From the NCBI GenBank assembly GCA_045604545.1, contig JAZUOG010000084.1:1-11668 (forward strand): a stretch of DNA of 11,668 nucleotides, written 5' to 3'. The stretch's first letter is position 1, and each line of letters opens with the position of its first letter. The notes beneath the pieces were generated by a model, which worked only from the letters and a program-made list of their open reading frames with translations, ran no database searches and was not told where the DNA came from. Source of the stretch: RGIG1959 sp045604545 (GTDB lineage: Bacteria; Bacillota; Clostridia; Oscillospirales; Acutalibacteraceae). Position numbers and translations under genes: made by a program. Below, in pieces: positions 1-5,459 of this stretch.

Positions 1-114
1 TCGGCGAAGCCGACTCCTTCACCCGTGGCAACGCCATGGATATCACTTGTCCAAAGGACAAATATCACTCGCACGAAGTGCGAATATCACCCGCGACATC
101 GTCGCGGATATCAC
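1..114 (-). repeat. Array of short hairpins separated by ATATCAC
   Basis: Successive small hairpins with 3-nt loops: TCGGC-GAA-GCCGA (1-13), CCGTGGC-AAC-GCCATGG (23-39, one G:U pair), TTGTCC-AAA-GGACAA (47-61), TCGCAC-GAA-GTGCGA (69-83) and CCGCGAC-ATC-GTCGCGG (91-107). The last four are each followed by the same 7-mer ATATCAC (40-46, 62-68, 84-90, 108-114). Stem sequences differ completely while pairing is kept. A related array with separator ATTTCAC lies at 5276-5409, and the first 20 bases here are identical to 5298-5317. Read on the minus strand, the array directly follows the stop codon of the GGGtGRT 3'-end fragment, so it is placed like a 3'-untranslated element. The window edge cuts the array. 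Its function is unknown to me. Confidence 0.85.
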
Positions 115-122
115 TGCCCTTA

Positions 123-214
123 TTATTTCGCTTCGGACACAGCCACCGCGCAAGCGACGGTCATACCGACCATCGGGTTGTTACCCGCGCCGATAAGACC
201 CATCATCTCGACGT
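123..214 (-). pseudogene. Detached 3' end of a GGGtGRT gene (29 codons plus stop)
   Basis: These 92 bases align without gaps to 1299-1390, the 3' end of the intact GGGtGRT gene, with 7 mismatches. Read on the minus strand they encode the same C-terminus (VEMMGLIGAGNNPMVGM onward, ending SEAK and a stop). All seven differences are synonymous: Glu GAA/GAG, Gly GGT/GGC, Ala GCC/GCG, Val GTT/GTG, Ala GCG/GCT, Ser TCT/TCC, Glu GAG/GAA. Similarity stops abruptly at 214, and the sequence beyond is unrelated to the gene. No start codon or ribosome site serves it, so it is a displaced gene end and not a working gene. The silent-only pattern means the two copies diverged while both belonged to functional genes, so this is not an old decaying duplicate. 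Confidence 0.9.
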
Positions 215-370
215 ATATCGTTTTGCGTATTATGGTATAGCCGCCGACTATAACCCGAACGTATTGCCGCACTTAGCTTTATTTAAAACCTCCATCGATT
301 TATAAATGCGCCTTTTTAAAAGCAATTAAACATATAAGAAAAAACATCAAACATTTCAAGAAAAATGTGC
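215..370. other. AT-rich intergenic DNA, no gene seen
   Basis: I see no supported coding region between the gene fragment and the LRR gene promoter. The sequence turns markedly AT-rich from about 270 onward. The change begins just after the end of the 92-bp duplication, which fits a junction with acquired DNA. Confidence 0.5.
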
Positions 371-376
371 TATAAT
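348..376 (+). promoter_or_regulatory. Probable extended -10 promoter of the LRR gene
   Basis: A perfect TATAAT at 371-376 is preceded by TGC (368-370), making an extended -10. No good -35 box is visible at the expected spacing, which is tolerated for extended -10 promoters. Transcription would start near 383, leaving about 26 nt of leader that contains purine-rich AAGGGAAAG and AGAAGG stretches ahead of the ATG at 409. Confidence 0.6.
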
Positions 377-408
377 ATGATTAATCTATAAGGGAAAGAA
401 GAGAAGGT

Positions 409-1152
409 ATGGATAACAACGGAATTTTATTTGCTGATGCTGACAAAATACCGGAAATGGCACATAAAGGAGATTCGGGCATCAGGAAAATTCACATAGG
501 CAAAAACGTTCGTTTTATAGGAGCCGAAGCATTTTCTATGTGTCCGAACCTTGAATCGATTGAGGTAGATGAAAATAACCGGTGGTTTACAAGCAAAAAC
601 GGCTGTAATGCAATTATTGACAAAACGAGCGGTGTGTTGTTGGCTGGTTGTTATAAAACTGAAATCCCGGAATATGTAAAAGAGATAGGCCCATTTGCTT
701 TTTGTGGGCAGACCAAGCTCAAAAAACTAACGATCCCCGCACATATCCATAGGGTAAGTGCATATGCCTTTGACGGATGTTCGGGTCTTGTGGAACTCAA
801 AGTTGAGAAAGGTGTCGAGCGTATTGGAGAATATTGTTTTAGAAACTGTACAAACCTTGAGACTATATACCTCCCAAACGCCGAAATTGACATAGATGCT
901 ACTGTATTTGGTGTGATTCCCTTTGATTGGGATGATATGCACCGTTCTTTACTTAATAGTTCCCCAATTACACCCCCCTGTTTTAAAGGAGTATTAGATA
1001 TCTTCTTTGACGGAACAATGGAAGAATATTATGAAAATGGTCCCGTTGTTGAGTGGTACTTATCTGGTTCTTTAATAGAAAGCAAACGCATAATCTATGT
1101 TCATTGCAAGGATGGAAGATTGACTTATAACAAATGGCAGTTTCAGGTTTAA
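409..1152 (+). CDS. BspA-type leucine-rich-repeat (LRR_5) protein, cytosolic
   Basis: A 247-residue protein made largely of BspA/LRR_5 repeats. One unit spans residues 25-53 (KNVRFIGAEAFSMCPNLESI). Two more spans lie at about 85-155, with the typical IG..AF..C..L..L.IP pattern. The C-terminal part (about 195-240) has the FDGTMEEYY and IIYVHCKDG signatures that often close BspA-like proteins. There is no signal peptide, membrane segment or sorting signal, so it probably stays in the cytosol, whereas most BspA-type proteins are exported adhesins. The family mediates protein binding; no enzymatic domain is visible. The gene is clearly more AT-rich than the operon next to it, has its own promoter and terminator, and lies between two copies of the GGGtGRT 3' end, which suggests horizontal acquisition. 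The TIR protein at 4010-5005 carries the same repeat type. Its partner and precise function are unknown. Confidence 0.85.
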   Translation: MDNNGILFADADKIPEMAHKGDSGIRKIHIGKNVRFIGAEAFSMCPNLESIEVDENNRWFTSKNGCNAIIDKTSGVLLAGCYKTEIPEYVKEIGPFAFCGQTKLKKLTIPAHIHRVSAYAFDGCSGLVELKVEKGVERIGEYCFRNCTNLETIYLPNAEIDIDATVFGVIPFDWDDMHRSLLNSSPITPPCFKGVLDIFFDGTMEEYYENGPVVEWYLSGSLIESKRIIYVHCKDGRLTYNKWQFQV

Positions 1153-1190
1153 ATCTTCCAAGTAATACCTCACTTTTAATACAAAAAATA

Positions 1191-1238
1191 TGGACACATC
1201 ATTGAGGAAAACTCCAAAATGATGTGTCCAACGTTTTT
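1191..1238. terminator. Bidirectional intrinsic terminator between LRR gene and GGGtGRT operon
   Basis: A perfect 13-bp stem, TGGACACATCATT (1191-1203) with AATGATGTGTCCA (1218-1230), can extend inward with GAG/CTC. It is followed by TTTTT at 1234-1238 on the plus strand and by an A-rich tract at 1182-1190 that gives a U-run on the minus strand. It can therefore end transcription of both converging units. Confidence 0.88.
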
Positions 1239-1286
1239 ATATTGGTTTTGTGAAACGAGATGATCTCACATCGCCGAAAGCCTTGT

Positions 1287-1300
1287 AAATCCTAGGATTT
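1287..1300. repeat. 14-bp perfect palindrome at the end of the GGGtGRT gene
   Basis: AAATCCTAGGATTT is a perfect palindrome that overlaps the stop codon of the GGGtGRT gene (1299-1301) and the edge of the 92-bp duplication. A second small palindrome, GAGATGATCTC, lies at 1257-1267. Their position at the junction is suggestive, but I cannot assign a function. Confidence 0.5.
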
Positions 1301-1390
1301 ATTTCGCCTCAGACACCGCAACCGCGCAAGCGACGGTCATACCGACCATCGGGTTGTTACCGGCACCGATAAGACCCATCATTTCGACGT
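1299..1390 (-). repeat. Right copy of the 92-bp direct repeat (GGGtGRT 3' end)
   Basis: This is the 3' end of the intact gene, 85/92 identical to 123-214 and in the same orientation. The pair bounds a 1176-bp unit that contains the AT-rich LRR gene and its terminator. Confidence 0.88.
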
Positions 1391-2303
1391 GAGCAGGCAC
1401 GGAAGAAGAACCGGCAAACTGCGCATCGCCGTGCATACGGCCCATGGTATCGGTCATGCCGTAGGAAGCAGGGCCGGCCGCCACGTTAGCGGGGTGCAGG
1501 GTACGACCCGTGCCGCCGCCGGACGCAACGGAGAAATACTTCTTGTTGTTCTCGATCGCCCACTTCTTGTAGGAGCCGGCGACGGGATGCTGGAAGCGGG
1601 TGGGGTTGGTGGAGTTACCGGTGATGGACACTTCCACGCTCTCGTGCTTCATGATGGCAACGCCTTCGAGAACGTCGTTGGCGCCGTAGCACTTGACCTT
1701 CGCACGCTCGCCGTCAGAGAAGGGCTTCTCTTCGACGATCTTGAGGGTATCGGTCGCGAAATCGTATTCGGTCTCCACGAAGGTGAAGCCGTTGATGCGG
1801 CTGATGATATACGCGGCGTCTTTGCCCAGACCGTTGAGGATCACGCGCAGGGGGTTCTTACGAACCTTGTTCGCGGTGCGGGCGATGCCGATGGCGCCTT
1901 CCGCGGCGGCAAAGGACTCGTGGCCTGCGAGGAACGCGAAGCACGCGGTATCTTCGGAGAGGAGCATTTTGCCGAGGTTGCCGTGGCCGAGACCGACAGC
2001 GCGCTGCTCAGCAACAGAGCCGGGGACGGTGAACGCCTGGAGGCCTTCGCCGATGACGGCGGCGGCTTCGGCGGCATCGGTGATACCGCGCTTCAGCGCG
2101 AGAGCCACACCGAGGGTGTACGCCCACACAGCGTTCTCAAAAGCGATGGGCTGAACGCCCTTGACGATCGCGTCAACATCGATGCCCTTGGAAAGGCAGA
2201 GGTCACGCGCTTCTTCCATGGAACCGAGATCGTTCTCCGCGAGGAAGGCTTCGATCTTGGCCATGCGTCTTTCTTTTCCTTCAAATTTCACATTGTTTGC
2301 CAT
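1299..2303 (-). CDS. GGGtGRT family protein
   Basis: A 334-residue protein of the glycine-rich GGGtGRT family, a conserved protein of anaerobic Firmicutes whose biochemical role is not established to my knowledge. The signature GGGTGRTLHP lies at about residues 262-271, followed by a Gly/Ala/Met-rich C-terminus containing NNPMVGM. There is no signal peptide, so it is cytosolic. I take the ATG at 2303 (MANNVKFEG) as the start because AGGAGG at 2311-2316 sits 7 nt upstream; an ATG 18 nt further upstream would overlap that ribosome site. The gene begins 14 nt after the stop of the NifU-like gene, so both share one transcript from the promoter at 3079-3107. The constant pairing with a NifU-like scaffold suggests a role in Fe-S or related metal-cofactor handling; this is inference from context. 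A second copy of its 3' end lies at 123-214. Confidence 0.9.
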   Translation of the reverse strand: MANNVKFEGKERRMAKIEAFLAENDLGSMEEARDLCLSKGIDVDAIVKGVQPIAFENAVWAYTLGVALALKRGITDAAEAAAVIGEGLQAFTVPGSVAEQRAVGLGHGNLGKMLLSEDTACFAFLAGHESFAAAEGAIGIARTANKVRKNPLRVILNGLGKDAAYIISRINGFTFVETEYDFATDTLKIVEEKPFSDGERAKVKCYGANDVLEGVAIMKHESVEVSITGNSTNPTRFQHPVAGSYKKWAIENNKKYFSVASGGGTGRTLHPANVAAGPASYGMTDTMGRMHGDAQFAGSSSVPAHVEMMGLIGAGNNPMVGMTVACAVAVSEAK

Positions 2304-2317
2304 GATGACTCCTCCTC

Positions 2318-3010
2318 TCATTCTTCACGCGGGTCAATGTACTTCGCGGCGTTGTCGAAACGACCGTACTGACCGATGTTTTTCTTGTAAGCTTCGTTGG
2401 GCTCCATGCCGTGACGGATGTCCTCAAGCATTTTGCCGAGGCGGACGAACTGATAGCCGGTGACTTCGTCGTTCTCGTCGAGAGCGAGTTTGATGACATA
2501 GCCTTCCGCCATTTCGAGGTAACGCACGCCCTTCGCCTTGGTGGAGAACATGGTGCCGACCTGCGAACGCAGACCTTTGCCGAGGTCCTCAAGGCCCGCG
2601 CCGACAGACAGACCGTCTTCGGAGAACGCGGACTGGGTGCGGCCGTAAACGAGCTGCAGGAAGATCTCGCGCATGGCGACGTTGATCGCGTCGCACACGA
2701 GGTCGGTGTTGAGGCACTCAAGCAGGGTCTTGCCGGGGAGAATTTCCGCCGCCATAGCCGCCGAGTGAGTCATGCCCGAGCAACCGATGGTCTCGACGAG
2801 GGCTTCCTCGACGATGCCTTCTTTGATGTTCAGGGTGATTTTGCAGGTGCCCTGCTGGGGAGCGCACCAGCCCACACCGTGAGAGAGGCCGGAAATGTCA
2901 GCAATCTGATAGGGTTTGACCCATCTGCCCTCTTCGGGGATGGGCGCGGGACCATGATGCGGGCCCTTGCGGACAACGCACATCTGTTCCACTTCATGAG
3001 AATAGTTCAT
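2318..3010 (-). CDS. NifU-like Fe-S cluster scaffold protein
   Basis: A 230-residue protein with an IscU/NifU N-terminal-like domain in its first half. The motif ETIGCSGMTHSAAMAAEILPG (about 73-93) matches the scaffold pattern of a Cys followed by a Ser/Ala-rich helix and a PGKTL turn. Candidate cluster ligands are Cys56 (in GTCKITL), Cys77 (IGCSG) and Cys106 (VCDAIN), in the order expected for the three IscU cysteines; Cys11, Cys49 and Cys99 are additional. It is longer than IscU (about 130 residues), with a C-terminal extension of roughly 100 residues, not a classic NifU ferredoxin domain. AAAGGAG (3020-3026 on this strand) lies 9 nt before the ATG at 3010. It is the first gene of the operon with the GGGtGRT gene. 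Scaffold function is inferred from the motif and has not been shown for this subfamily. Confidence 0.85.
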   Translation of the reverse strand: MNYSHEVEQMCVVRKGPHHGPAPIPEEGRWVKPYQIADISGLSHGVGWCAPQQGTCKITLNIKEGIVEEALVETIGCSGMTHSAAMAAEILPGKTLLECLNTDLVCDAINVAMREIFLQLVYGRTQSAFSEDGLSVGAGLEDLGKGLRSQVGTMFSTKAKGVRYLEMAEGYVIKLALDENDEVTGYQFVRLGKMLEDIRHGMEPNEAYKKNIGQYGRFDNAAKYIDPREE

Positions 3011-3039
3011 AGTTAGGGACTCCTTTCGCTTTATAGATG

Positions 3040-3055
3040 CAAGTCGTGAGACTTG
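3040..3055 (-). promoter_or_regulatory. Hairpin/dyad in the operon leader
   Basis: CAAGTC-GTGA-GACTTG is a perfect 6-bp dyad in the untranslated leader. Next to it, GCAGT-GCT-ACTGC (about 3056-3068) can form a second small stem. It could be an operator or an mRNA structure. I cannot match it to a known regulator site. Confidence 0.4.
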
Positions 3056-3078
3056 GCAGTGCTACTGCTTCACTGGTT

Positions 3079-3107
3079 ATTATACTTGTTTTTCAGCGTT
3101 TACGCAA
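3079..3107 (-). promoter_or_regulatory. Sigma-A-type promoter of the NifU-like/GGGtGRT operon
   Basis: On the minus strand TTGCGT (-35, 3102-3107), a 17-nt spacer and TATAAT (-10, 3079-3084) form a strong housekeeping promoter. The predicted start is near 3072, giving a leader of about 60 nt. Confidence 0.82.
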
Positions 3108-3152
3108 GCATTTTTCAAGAGATTTCTCGGTGAAAACGTGAAAAATTTAACA

Positions 3153-3199
3153 ACAGCCGTTCTTTCGGCAGAAAAACGGAAAAAGGGGCTGTCTTTTTT
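3153..3199 (+). terminator. Possible terminator-like hairpin in the divergent intergenic region
   Basis: ACAGCC (3153-3158) can pair with GGCTGT (3187-3192) around an inner imperfect stem (CCGTT with AACGG), followed by TTTTTT at 3194-3199. It lies upstream of the phosphodiesterase gene's -10, so it would shield that promoter or end an unseen short transcript. The long interior loop makes it uncertain. Confidence 0.35.
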
Positions 3200-3217
3200 C
3201 GAAAAACGCGGTATAAT
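3189..3217 (+). promoter_or_regulatory. Probable promoter of the phosphodiesterase gene
   Basis: A perfect TATAAT at 3212-3217 lies 24 nt before the start codon region. The -35 (CTGTCT at 3189-3194, 17-nt spacing) matches consensus poorly. AAAAGGAGGG at 3224-3233 is a strong ribosome site 7 nt before the ATG at 3241. Confidence 0.55.
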
Positions 3218-3240
3218 GAAAGCAAAAGGAGGGATCGTTC

Positions 3241-3972
3241 ATGAACACCATCAAGATCGAACATAAACAGCACACGAACATCATCGCCCACCGAGGCATG
3301 AGCGGACTGGAAACCGAAAACACCACCGCCGCTTTCATCGCCGCCGCAAACCGCTCACACATCGGCATCGAGACGGACGTCCATGTCACCGCCGACGGCA
3401 AATATATCCTCATTCATGACGACACCACCGCGCGCGTAGCGGGAGATGACCTGTCGGTCGAGGGCTCGACCTTTGATGAGCTGACCGCATTGACACTGTT
3501 CCAGAAGGACGGCGAAAAGGGTCGTGTCGATCTGAAGCTTCCGCCGCTTGCCGATTATATCCGCATCTGCAAGGCATATGATAAGGTTGCGGTGCTGGAG
3601 CTCAAAAACCGTTTCACCGAGGAGCATATCCGCGGTGTTGTCGAGATGATCCGTGAACTCGGCTGGCTGGAAAAAACGGTGTTCATTTCGTTCTGGTATG
3701 AAAACCTCACCGACCTGCGCGGAATGTACCCCGATCAGCCGATCCAGTTTCTGACAGGAAGCGGTCGCGATGATTTCGACTGGCTGATCGGCGAGCTGGC
3801 AAAAAACCGTTTCGGGCTGGATGTTCAGCACGCCGCCGTCACGAAGGAGCTTGTCGACAAGTGCCATGCCGTCGGTGTGGAGGTCAACTGCTGGACGGTC
3901 GATGACCTTGCCCGCGCCGAAGAACTCATCGAAATGGGTGTCGATTACATCACCAGCAATATTTTGGAATGA
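3241..3972 (+). CDS. Glycerophosphodiester phosphodiesterase (GDPD family)
   Basis: This 243-residue cytosolic enzyme hydrolyses glycerophosphodiesters, the products of phospholipid deacylation, to sn-glycerol 3-phosphate and an alcohol. The GDPD TIM-barrel landmarks are all present: His17-Arg18 in IIAHRG, ENT at 26-28, Glu44 and Asp46 in GIETDVHVT (metal ligands), His59 in ILIHDDTTAR, the LELK strand near residue 119, and a C-terminal VNCWTVDD with GVDYITSN. The length is typical for short, signal-less bacterial GDPD proteins, so it acts on internal substrate. AAAAGGAGGG 7 nt upstream fixes the start. It is transcribed divergently from the NifU-like operon. The stop lies 37 nt before the start of the TIR gene with no convincing terminator between, so read-through into that gene is likely. 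Confidence 0.93.
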   Translation: MNTIKIEHKQHTNIIAHRGMSGLETENTTAAFIAAANRSHIGIETDVHVTADGKYILIHDDTTARVAGDDLSVEGSTFDELTALTLFQKDGEKGRVDLKLPPLADYIRICKAYDKVAVLELKNRFTEEHIRGVVEMIRELGWLEKTVFISFWYENLTDLRGMYPDQPIQFLTGSGRDDFDWLIGELAKNRFGLDVQHAAVTKELVDKCHAVGVEVNCWTVDDLARAEELIEMGVDYITSNILE

Positions 3973-3997
3973 ATAAGGAAGGTCTGTAAAATACAGC

Positions 3998-4012
3998 AGG
4001 AGGTTCCATATG
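3998..4012 (+). promoter_or_regulatory. Ribosome binding site and original start of the TIR gene
   Basis: AGGAGG at 3998-4003 is 6 nt before ATG at 4010-4012. This is the only good initiation signal for the TIR gene. The later ATG at 4112 has no ribosome site, so the true start is 4010, in the same frame, and translation meets TGA at 4067-4069. Confidence 0.85.
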
Positions 4013-5005
4013 TCAAATGGCGGTTGGGTGTTTATTTCTCACTCTCACCAAGATATCCACTTGGTATGAAAAATCAGAAATTATCTTGAAAATCTTGGGT
4101 TCGATCCACTGATGTTTTATCTGAAATGCTTAACAGATGCCGAGGAAATCGACTCGCTTATAAAGCGGGAAATTGACGAGCGCGATTGGTTTGTGTATGC
4201 CGATAGCCAACACGCCCGAAATTCCAAATGGGTCACCACAGAACGCGAATACATTGAATCATTAACCGGAAAACATGTATTCACTGTTGATCTTGAGGCA
4301 AGTCCGGAAGCACAACTCAAACAAATCGAACATATGACCCGACAAATGAAAGTATTTATCTCTTATTCGCATCGCGACATTCAACTGTGTCAAAGAATAC
4401 AACAAAAGCTGATCTCTCAGGATATGTTGGTGCTCACCGACGAGGATCTTACGCCCCAAAACTCCTGGATCGAATCGGCACATTCTCAGATCACCGACGC
4501 TTGCCATAACGGGTTTGTTCTTTTACTTATCACCGAAAATACTGTGAACTCACGCCACATCGCTATTGAAATCCAAAAAACCAAGCAAGAACACGGCAAA
4601 ATCGTTCCCGTGTACATTGGTAATGCCACTCTCAATCCTGATCTGGTGTTTTCCATCGGAGATATACAAGGTGTTCACCTCGATGAACACCCCACCGATG
4701 ATGATCTCGATAAACTGGTCGACAACATTTTGCATAGAGTAGAATATTATTCGAACGATTATACCAACTCATACGGTTTCAGAAGCGCGCAGGTCATTCA
4801 TCTTCCGCCCATCTCACGTATCGACAAACTGACTTTCTGGGACTGCGAAAATGTGCAATGTATATATGTTCCTCGTTCGGTGATCTATATATCATCCGAT
4901 GCCTTTGACGAGATTAACGATGTATTGATCAAATGTTACGCGAATTCATATTGCGAACAATACTGCAAAAAACATAATATGAAATACGAACTGATTGAGG
5001 ACTGA
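4010..5005 (+). pseudogene. Tandem TIR-domain protein with LRR_5-like C-terminus, interrupted by in-frame TGA
   Basis: From ATG 4010 the frame reads MSNGGWVFISHSHQDIHLV, then TGA (4067-4069), then continues open as KIRNYLENLGFDPLMFYLK to 5005. Without the stop it would be a 331-residue protein. TIR domain 1 (about 5-105) opens with VFISHSHQD and has WVTTE with putative NADase Glu78, the spacing seen in SARM1-type TIRs. TIR domain 2 (about 114-235) opens with KVFISYSHRD and keeps Glu187, though its usual Trp is His. The last 90 or so residues resemble the end of BspA/LRR_5 proteins (YVPRSVIYISSDAF, then an IKCYANSYCEQY-type close). There is no signal peptide or membrane segment. Codon 20 is probably Arg in relatives (VRKIRNYL), so one CGA to TGA change explains the stop. 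Initiation at ATG 4112 would delete the first strand of TIR1. The gene is more AT-rich than its neighbours. It could be a recent null allele, a read-through gene or a sequencing error. Confidence 0.8.
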
Positions 5006-5030
5006 TCATAAAATCAATTTCACGGTACTC

Positions 5031-5125
5031 TGTCATTCCGAAGCGTCAGTCCTTGTCATTCTGAGGCAAATGCCGAAGAATCTTTGCCGAAGATTGCCAC
5101 GGGCGTGACCGCCCTCGCAATGACA
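5031..5125. repeat. Miniature inverted-repeat element, TGTCATTnnGAGG type
   Basis: TGTCATTCTGAGG (5054-5066) and CCTCGCAATGACA (5113-5125) are 13-nt inverted ends matching at all but two positions. An extra partial end (TGTCATTCCGAAGCG) lies at 5031-5045. The element is non-coding and belongs to the widespread TGTCATT-ended intergenic repeats. It may fold when transcribed downstream of the TIR gene. Confidence 0.7.
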
Positions 5126-5163
5126 GGCTGGGTGCGATGACGCAGGATTGTGCCATGCCATTC

Positions 5164-5234
5164 GTAGGGACCACCGTCCCCGGTGGTCCGTATCGGGACA
5201 GGTACATTGGCGGACCGTCGAGGACGGTCCCTAC
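5164..5234. repeat. 71-bp inverted-repeat element with two internal hairpins
   Basis: The ends GTAGGGACC (5164-5172) and GGTCCCTAC (5226-5234) are perfect inverted repeats. Inside are two strong hairpins: GGACCACCG-TCCC-CGGTGGTCC (5168-5189) and GGACCGTC-GAG-GACGGTCC (5212-5230). It is a typical MITE-like palindromic repeat with no coding capacity. Confidence 0.78.
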
Positions 5235-5275
5235 ATCATCGGTGCGGTGACATAACATTTTCCGAAATCTCACGG

Positions 5276-5409
5276 CGGATGGTCTTCATACCATCCGTCG
5301 GCGAAGCCGACTCCTTCGCTCGCACGACGTGCGAATTTCACTTACCCGCAGGGCAAATTTCACCCGACCGCAGGTCGGATTTCACCGAGCGCAATGCGCT
5401 CGATTTCAC
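5276..5409 (-). repeat. Second hairpin array, separator ATTTCAC
   Basis: It starts with CGGATGGT/ACCATCCG (5276-5297) and TCGGC-GAA-GCCGA (5298-5310). Then come TCGCAC-GAC-GTGCGA (5320-5334), TTACCC-GCA-GGGCAA (5342-5356, one mismatch), CCGACC-GCA-GGTCGG (5364-5378) and CGAGCGC-AAT-GCGCTCG (5386-5402). Each of the last four is followed by ATTTCAC. Architecture and polarity match the array at 1-114, and 5298-5317 is identical to 1-20. On the minus strand it lies just past the terminator of the surface-protein gene. Confidence 0.85.
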
Positions 5410-5411
5410 TG

Positions 5412-5439
5412 AAAAAGGCACCCCGAAGGGTGCCTTTTT
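5412..5439. terminator. Intrinsic terminator of the surface-protein gene, bidirectional
   Basis: GGCACCC-CGAA-GGGTGCC (5417-5434) is flanked by AAAAA and TTTTT, so it works on both strands. On the minus strand it lies about 20 nt after the stop of the gene at 5460-9278. On the plus strand it would end transcription coming from the TIR gene. Confidence 0.92.
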
Positions 5440-5459
5440 CTATGGACTGCCTTTTTTCT

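Noticed and set aside
1..114. CRISPR array
   Set aside because: The recurring unit is only 7 nt and the intervening sequences are self-complementary stems of 13-17 nt, not unique spacers between long repeats. There are no cas genes.
25..305. Small plus-strand open frames over the first hairpin array and gene fragment
   Set aside because: They cross the repeat array and the antisense of the GGGtGRT gene end. There is no ribosome site or recognisable domain.
1389..2372. Plus-strand open frame of 327 codons opposite the GGGtGRT gene
   Set aside because: It is the complement of a conserved gene, with Gly/Arg/His/Asp-rich shadow composition and no start signal.
2411..3016. Plus-strand open frame opposite the NifU-like gene
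   Set aside because: The opposite strand has the NifU motif, ribosome site and promoter. This frame has none of these.
3984..3996. CTGTAAAATACAG as a terminator after the phosphodiesterase gene
   Set aside because: It has only a 4-bp stem and no T-run, too weak to call.
4067..4069. TGA as a sense codon (alternative genetic code or selenocysteine)
   Set aside because: TGA ends the NifU-like, phosphodiesterase, TIR, metallophosphoesterase and carboxypeptidase-like genes, so it is a stop in this organism. A selenocysteine at a position that appears to be Arg in the family is unlikely.
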